Source: Myxococcales bacterium (GTDB lineage: Bacteria; Myxococcota; Myxococcia; Myxococcales; Myxococcaceae). From it: a DNA stretch of 64,000 nucleotides. This document shows, piece by piece, positions 60,937 through 64,000 of the stretch. The notes under the pieces are model-generated. The model did not search any database, had not been told where the DNA came from, and was given only the letters and a program-made list of their open reading frames with translations. The position numbers and the translations under genes are program-made. The DNA is taken from the NCBI GenBank assembly GCA_016191815.1, contig JACPVI010000075.1:1-64000 (forward strand), read 5' to 3'. Each line of letters opens with the position of its first letter. Position 1 is the stretch's first letter.

Positions 60937-61599
60937 ATGCAACTGGACCGCGAAATCGTGGAGATCGAGGGCTCGCCCGAGCAGTTGGTGGGCATCCTGA
61001 GGAGAGAAGGGATACGCGACGAGCGGATATTGAAAGCCTTTGGCGCCGTGCGGCGAGACCTGTTTCTGCCCCCCGAGTCGCGGCCAGCGGCCTACCTGGA
61101 CTCGCCGGCCCCCATCGGCCACGGACAAGTGACCACCCAGCCCTCGCTGATCGCGCGGATGCTGGAGGGGCTCCAACTGCTTGGCGACGAGCGCGTACTG
61201 GAGGTGGGCACCGGCTCCGGCTACCAGACCGCCCTCCTTGGGCTTCTCTGCCGGGAGGTGTATTCCATCGAACGGTTCCGCGACCTCGCCGAACGTGCGC
61301 GCGCTGGCCTGGCGCCGGCCGGAGTCCGCAACGCCCGGCTCTTCGTGGGAGATGGGACCCTGGGTCTGCCGGAGCACGCTCCGTTCGACGCGATCATCGT
61401 CTCCGCTGCTTCTCCGCTGGTGCCGCAGCCGCTCTCCGAGCAGCTGGCCGAGGGCGGCCGGCTGGTCCAGCCCATCGGCCCGGGCGGGGAAGAAGTGGTG
61501 GTGGTTTTTCGAAAGCGCCGAACCAAGCTGGTCCGCGAGACTCCCCTTACCCGGGCGGTCTTCGTACCGCTGGTGGGCGAGCATGGCGCTCCTTCATGA
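60937..61599 (+). CDS. pcm: Protein-L-isoaspartate O-methyltransferase
   Basis: A 220-residue repair enzyme that methylates isoaspartyl residues with S-adenosylmethionine. The SAM motif is VLEVGTGSGYQTALLGLL; other family features are GHGQVTTQPSLIARMLE upstream and DGTLGLPEHAPFDAIIVSAA with the acidic pair, ending FVPLVGEHG. Length matches the family. ATG 60937. Its last 6 bp overlap the convergent dehydrogenase gene. Confidence 0.9.
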   Translation: MQLDREIVEIEGSPEQLVGILRREGIRDERILKAFGAVRRDLFLPPESRPAAYLDSPAPIGHGQVTTQPSLIARMLEGLQLLGDERVLEVGTGSGYQTALLGLLCREVYSIERFRDLAERARAGLAPAGVRNARLFVGDGTLGLPEHAPFDAIIVSAASPLVPQPLSEQLAEGGRLVQPIGPGGEEVVVVFRKRRTKLVRETPLTRAVFVPLVGEHGAPS

Positions 61600-62460
61600 T
61601 GCCGGCTTGCCGCGGATGTGGGCGATGACCGCCGAGTAGTCCAGCTCCCCCAAGCCCCGCGCTCTCGCAGCGGCGAAGTGCTCCTGGATCGCCCGCGCCA
61701 TCTCCAGCGGCCTGCCCACCCTCGCCGCCGCCCGGCAGACGAGCCCCATGTCCTTCGCCGCCAGGGCGAGGCTGAAGTTGGCCGGGTACTGGCCGCCCTC
61801 GATGTTGGCCCGCTTGCGCTTCACCGTGGGCGCGATCGGCGAGTCGGCCAGGGCGTCCAGCGCCACCCGCTCCTCCACACCCAGCGCGTCGGCGAGGGAG
61901 AGCGCCTCTCCCAGCCCGACCATCAGCGCGCCCAGGGTGGAGTTCACCACCAGCTTGAGCGCCGCCCCTGCGCCCGGGCCTCCCACGTACCTTGGAGCTC
62001 CCATGGCCGAGAGCACGCCCTTCCATCGCTCGAAGCTCGAAGGAGATCCGCCGAAGTAGATGTGCAGCGAGCCCTCCTGGGCCTGCGGGACAGTCCCCAG
62101 GACCGGGGCGTCGATCACCTCCGCGCGGCCGCTCAGCCGCGAGGCGAGCTGGCGGACGACCTCCGGCCCGACAGTGGACATGTCGATGAGCGAGGCGCCG
62201 GCCGGCAGCCCTTCAGCCAGCCCTTCGGGGCCGAAGACCACCTGCTCCAGCGCCTCCGGGGTGGAGACCATGGTGATGGCCGCTTCCACTCCGCGCGACG
62301 CGTCGGCGGGAGTGGAGGCCCGGTGGGCTCTTTTCGCCACCAGGGCGTCGGCACGCTCAGGGGTCCGGTTCCACACGTTGAGCCGGTGCCCCGCCGCCAA
62401 GAGCCGCGCGGCCATCGGAGCGCCCATTCGACCCGTACCGCAGAAGGCGAGCTTGGCCAT
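61594..62460 (-). CDS. Hydroxyisobutyrate dehydrogenase-family reductase
   Basis: A 288-residue NAD(P)-dependent enzyme of the beta-hydroxyacid dehydrogenase family. The Rossmann motif is FCGTGRMGAPMAARLL, followed by WNRTPERADAL, IDMSTVGPEV with the substrate-binding Ser/Thr, and the catalytic Lys in GAGAALKLVVNS. It resembles glyoxylate/succinic-semialdehyde reductases. ATG at 62460. It ends in a 6-bp overlap with the convergent methyltransferase gene. The AAA ATPase gene ends 24 bp upstream on the same strand. Confidence 0.87.
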   Translation of the reverse strand: MAKLAFCGTGRMGAPMAARLLAAGHRLNVWNRTPERADALVAKRAHRASTPADASRGVEAAITMVSTPEALEQVVFGPEGLAEGLPAGASLIDMSTVGPEVVRQLASRLSGRAEVIDAPVLGTVPQAQEGSLHIYFGGSPSSFERWKGVLSAMGAPRYVGGPGAGAALKLVVNSTLGALMVGLGEALSLADALGVEERVALDALADSPIAPTVKRKRANIEGGQYPANFSLALAAKDMGLVCRAAARVGRPLEMARAIQEHFAAARARGLGELDYSAVIAHIRGKPAS

Positions 62461-62484
62461 GCGCTTCCTCCCCGGGGAGACCGG

Positions 62485-64000
62485 TTACCACTGCTGGGGC
62501 TCCTCAGGGAAGGCCTCCTCGGCGGCGGCCTCGGGCGGGTGGATGACGAGGTGGCGCATCGGCTCGCTCCCGATGCTGGTGCTGTCGAGGTGGTATCGGG
62601 TGATGAGGCGGTGCTGGAGCCTCCGGAGCCAGGGCGGGCGGGGCGCCAGCGGCACCGAGACTCCTTCGGTCACCACCCTCTGGATGGCGTGCTCGACCTC
62701 CGCCACCGCCTCGCGCACCCGGGCATCCTCCGCTTCCTCGGTGAGGTGCAAGGCGCCTCTCAGTACCCTTTGCAGCTCGGCGGAAGTGCCGCGCTTGACC
62801 GGGTACACCTGCACCTCTCCGGTCTCCGCGGCGTGGCGGATCCGCGGATCCTCGGCGCGCGAGCGGTGGACCACCACCACGTCCGCCCGCTCTAGCCTGT
62901 CGACCACCCTCGCCTCCAGCCCGAGCGCGCGGACCGCCTTCTCCAGTTGCTCCCGGCTGAGGCCGTGGGCGTAGAGGCGAGCTGGCTCCTGCGCCTTGGG
63001 CGGAGGAGCCGGGAGGGGAATCGGAGCCGCCGCGGCCACCGACTCGGCGACGATTCGACCCCCGCGGTCTCGCCGGCGCCGTTCGGCGCGGGCGGGCCGA
63101 CCGGTGAGGACGTGGTCCACCGCGCCGGCGGTGTCCCGATGGACCATCACCTCGTCTCGCCCGACCAGCTCCACCACGATGTCGAAGGTGGGCGGGGCTC
63201 TCCGCTCGGTGATGGTCTTCTGGGTTCCCCGCCGCCGGGCTTCCTCGTCGCTCAGGGTGACGGTGTGCACGCCCCCCACCAGGTCGGAGAGGGTGGGGTT
63301 GAGGATCAGGTTCTCCAGGGTGTTTCCGTGGGCGGTGGCGATGAGCTGGACGCCCCGCTCGGCGATGGTGCGAGCGGCGGCGGCCTCGGCCTCGGTGCCG
63401 ATCTCGTCGATGACGATCGCCTCCGGCATGTGGTTCTCCACCGCCTCGATCATCACCGCGTGCTGGCGGTCGGGCCTGGGCACTTGCATCCTCCGGGCGC
63501 GGCCGATCGCCGGGTGGGGCACGTCGCCATCGCCGCCGATCTCGTTGGAGGTGTCGATCACCACCACTCGCTTGCCGAAATCGTCGGCGAGCACCCGCGC
63601 CACCTCGCGCAGCTTGGTGGTCTTGCCGATGCCCGGGCGCCCGAGCAGGAGCAGGTTGAGCCCGCTCTCCACCAGGTCGCGCAGCATGTCGATGGTGCCG
63701 TACACCGCCCGGCCGGCCCGCAAGGTGAGGCCCACCACGGTGCCGCGGCGGTTGCGAATGGCGGAGATGCGGTGCAGCGTCCGCTCGATCCCGGCCCGGT
63801 TGTCCTCCCCGAACTCGCCCACCCGCTCCACCACGAAGTCCAGCTGCTCGGCCCGCACCGCCCCTTCGGTGAGCCTCACCGTCTCGGAGGCCATCCGCGC
63901 GGTGGGGGGACGCCCGAGGTCCAGCACCACCTCCAGCAACTCCTCGAGCGGGTGCTCGATCACCGCCGCCCGGATGGGCTCGGGCAAAACGTCCACCAAC
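62485..64000 (-). CDS. SpoIIIAA/Ycf45-like AAA ATPase, cut at window edge
   Basis: At least 504 residues; the 5' end is probably outside the window because the frame is open to the edge. The visible ATPase part has Walker A LLLGRPGIGKTT, Walker B-type AIVIDEIGTEAEA, QLIATAHGNTLENL with the sensor residue, and RRMQVPRPDRQHAVMIEAVE. The C-terminal half after a Pro/Ala linker (about 320-360) includes an R3H-like module late in the chain (EVEHAIQRV, SVPLAPRPPWLRRLQHRL), a single-stranded nucleic-acid binding fold. This matches R3H-containing proteins with a Ycf45/SpoIIIAA-type ATPase of unknown role, also found in cyanobacteria and plastids. Confidence 0.8.
   Translation of the reverse strand, partial: LVDVLPEPIRAAVIEHPLEELLEVVLDLGRPPTARMASETVRLTEGAVRAEQLDFVVERVGEFGEDNRAGIERTLHRISAIRNRRGTVVGLTLRAGRAVYGTIDMLRDLVESGLNLLLLGRPGIGKTTKLREVARVLADDFGKRVVVIDTSNEIGGDGDVPHPAIGRARRMQVPRPDRQHAVMIEAVENHMPEAIVIDEIGTEAEAAAARTIAERGVQLIATAHGNTLENLILNPTLSDLVGGVHTVTLSDEEARRRGTQKTITERRAPPTFDIVVELVGRDEVMVHRDTAGAVDHVLTGRPARAERRRRDRGGRIVAESVAAAAPIPLPAPPPKAQEPARLYAHGLSREQLEKAVRALGLEARVVDRLERADVVVVHRSRAEDPRIRHAAETGEVQVYPVKRGTSAELQRVLRGALHLTEEAEDARVREAVAEVEHAIQRVVTEGVSVPLAPRPPWLRRLQHRLITRYHLDSTSIGSEPMRHLVIHPPEAAAEEAFPEEPQQW

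Overview
The window is GC-rich bacterial chromosome and almost certainly comes from a myxobacterium (Myxococcota). Supporting this: two secreted proteins end in MYXO-CTERM-type sorting tags (10407-12617 and 28022-29206); there are many large Cys-rich or Asp-Ala-Gly-rich lipoproteins; a caspase-like lipoprotein sits in an ECF sigma operon; one gene carries an AgmX/PglI-type C-terminal domain; and there is a retron with the long a1/a2 repeats and long N-terminal RT extension typical of myxobacterial retrons. About fifty protein genes are supported. I found no rRNA, tRNA, CRISPR array or insertion sequence.

Layout. 0.3-4.2 kb: a TIMP/NTR-like secreted protein, a Kazal-containing Cys-rich lipoprotein and a hybrid histidine kinase. 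4.2-9.6 kb (minus strand): the most interesting block. A HEAT-like gene and a SWIM zinc-finger gene overlap by ATGA. One base after the SWIM stop codon begins the a1 repeat of a complete retron (a1, msr, msd hairpin, a2), followed 15 bp later by a retron reverse transcriptase. The tight packing suggests one transcription unit and a candidate HEAT-SWIM-retron system. 9.7-14.8 kb: a BrnT/CopG toxin-antitoxin pair with a palindromic operator, a secreted amidohydrolase, and an AbiE-like pair bracketed by a 50-bp near-perfect direct repeat that codes for a MYXO-CTERM tag. 14.9-21.7 kb: ECF sigma, zinc-type anti-sigma, caspase-like lipoprotein and two further lipoproteins, the first four tightly packed. 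21.8-33.4 kb: RapA-like helicase, heptosyltransferase-type glycosyltransferase, Uma2 protein, cupredoxin-barrel protein with a His-rich partner, lysozyme-like MYXO-CTERM protein, hydrolase, methyltransferase and a VapBC-type pair.

33.5-43.9 kb: a 35-residue membrane peptide, a second ECF sigma with an overlapping FecR/AgmX-type regulator, a sodium-solute symporter, a phospholipase-D family enzyme with a repeat lipoprotein, an ABC exporter and DnaJ. 44-54.3 kb: a kelch lipoprotein, a tetratricopeptide/periplasmic-binding lipoprotein, a WD40 lipoprotein with a degenerate retropepsin-like insertion, a small membrane protein, a flavin reductase-like protein, a degenerate GT51 glycosyltransferase, a CpaF-type ATPase and a TPR protein. 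54.4-64 kb: gyrA, a YkvA-like protein, a YtcJ-like amidohydrolase, a NusA encoded outside its usual operon, a protein-isoaspartate methyltransferase, a hydroxyisobutyrate dehydrogenase-family enzyme, and the start-truncated end of an AAA ATPase.

Most genes are housekeeping or envelope functions. The accessory layer consists of the retron block, three small toxin-antitoxin or abortive-infection-like pairs, and Uma2. BrnTA, the AbiE-like pair and Uma2 look less GC-rich than their neighbours, as expected for acquired DNA. Long open frames antisense to these genes are a by-product of high GC and are not listed.
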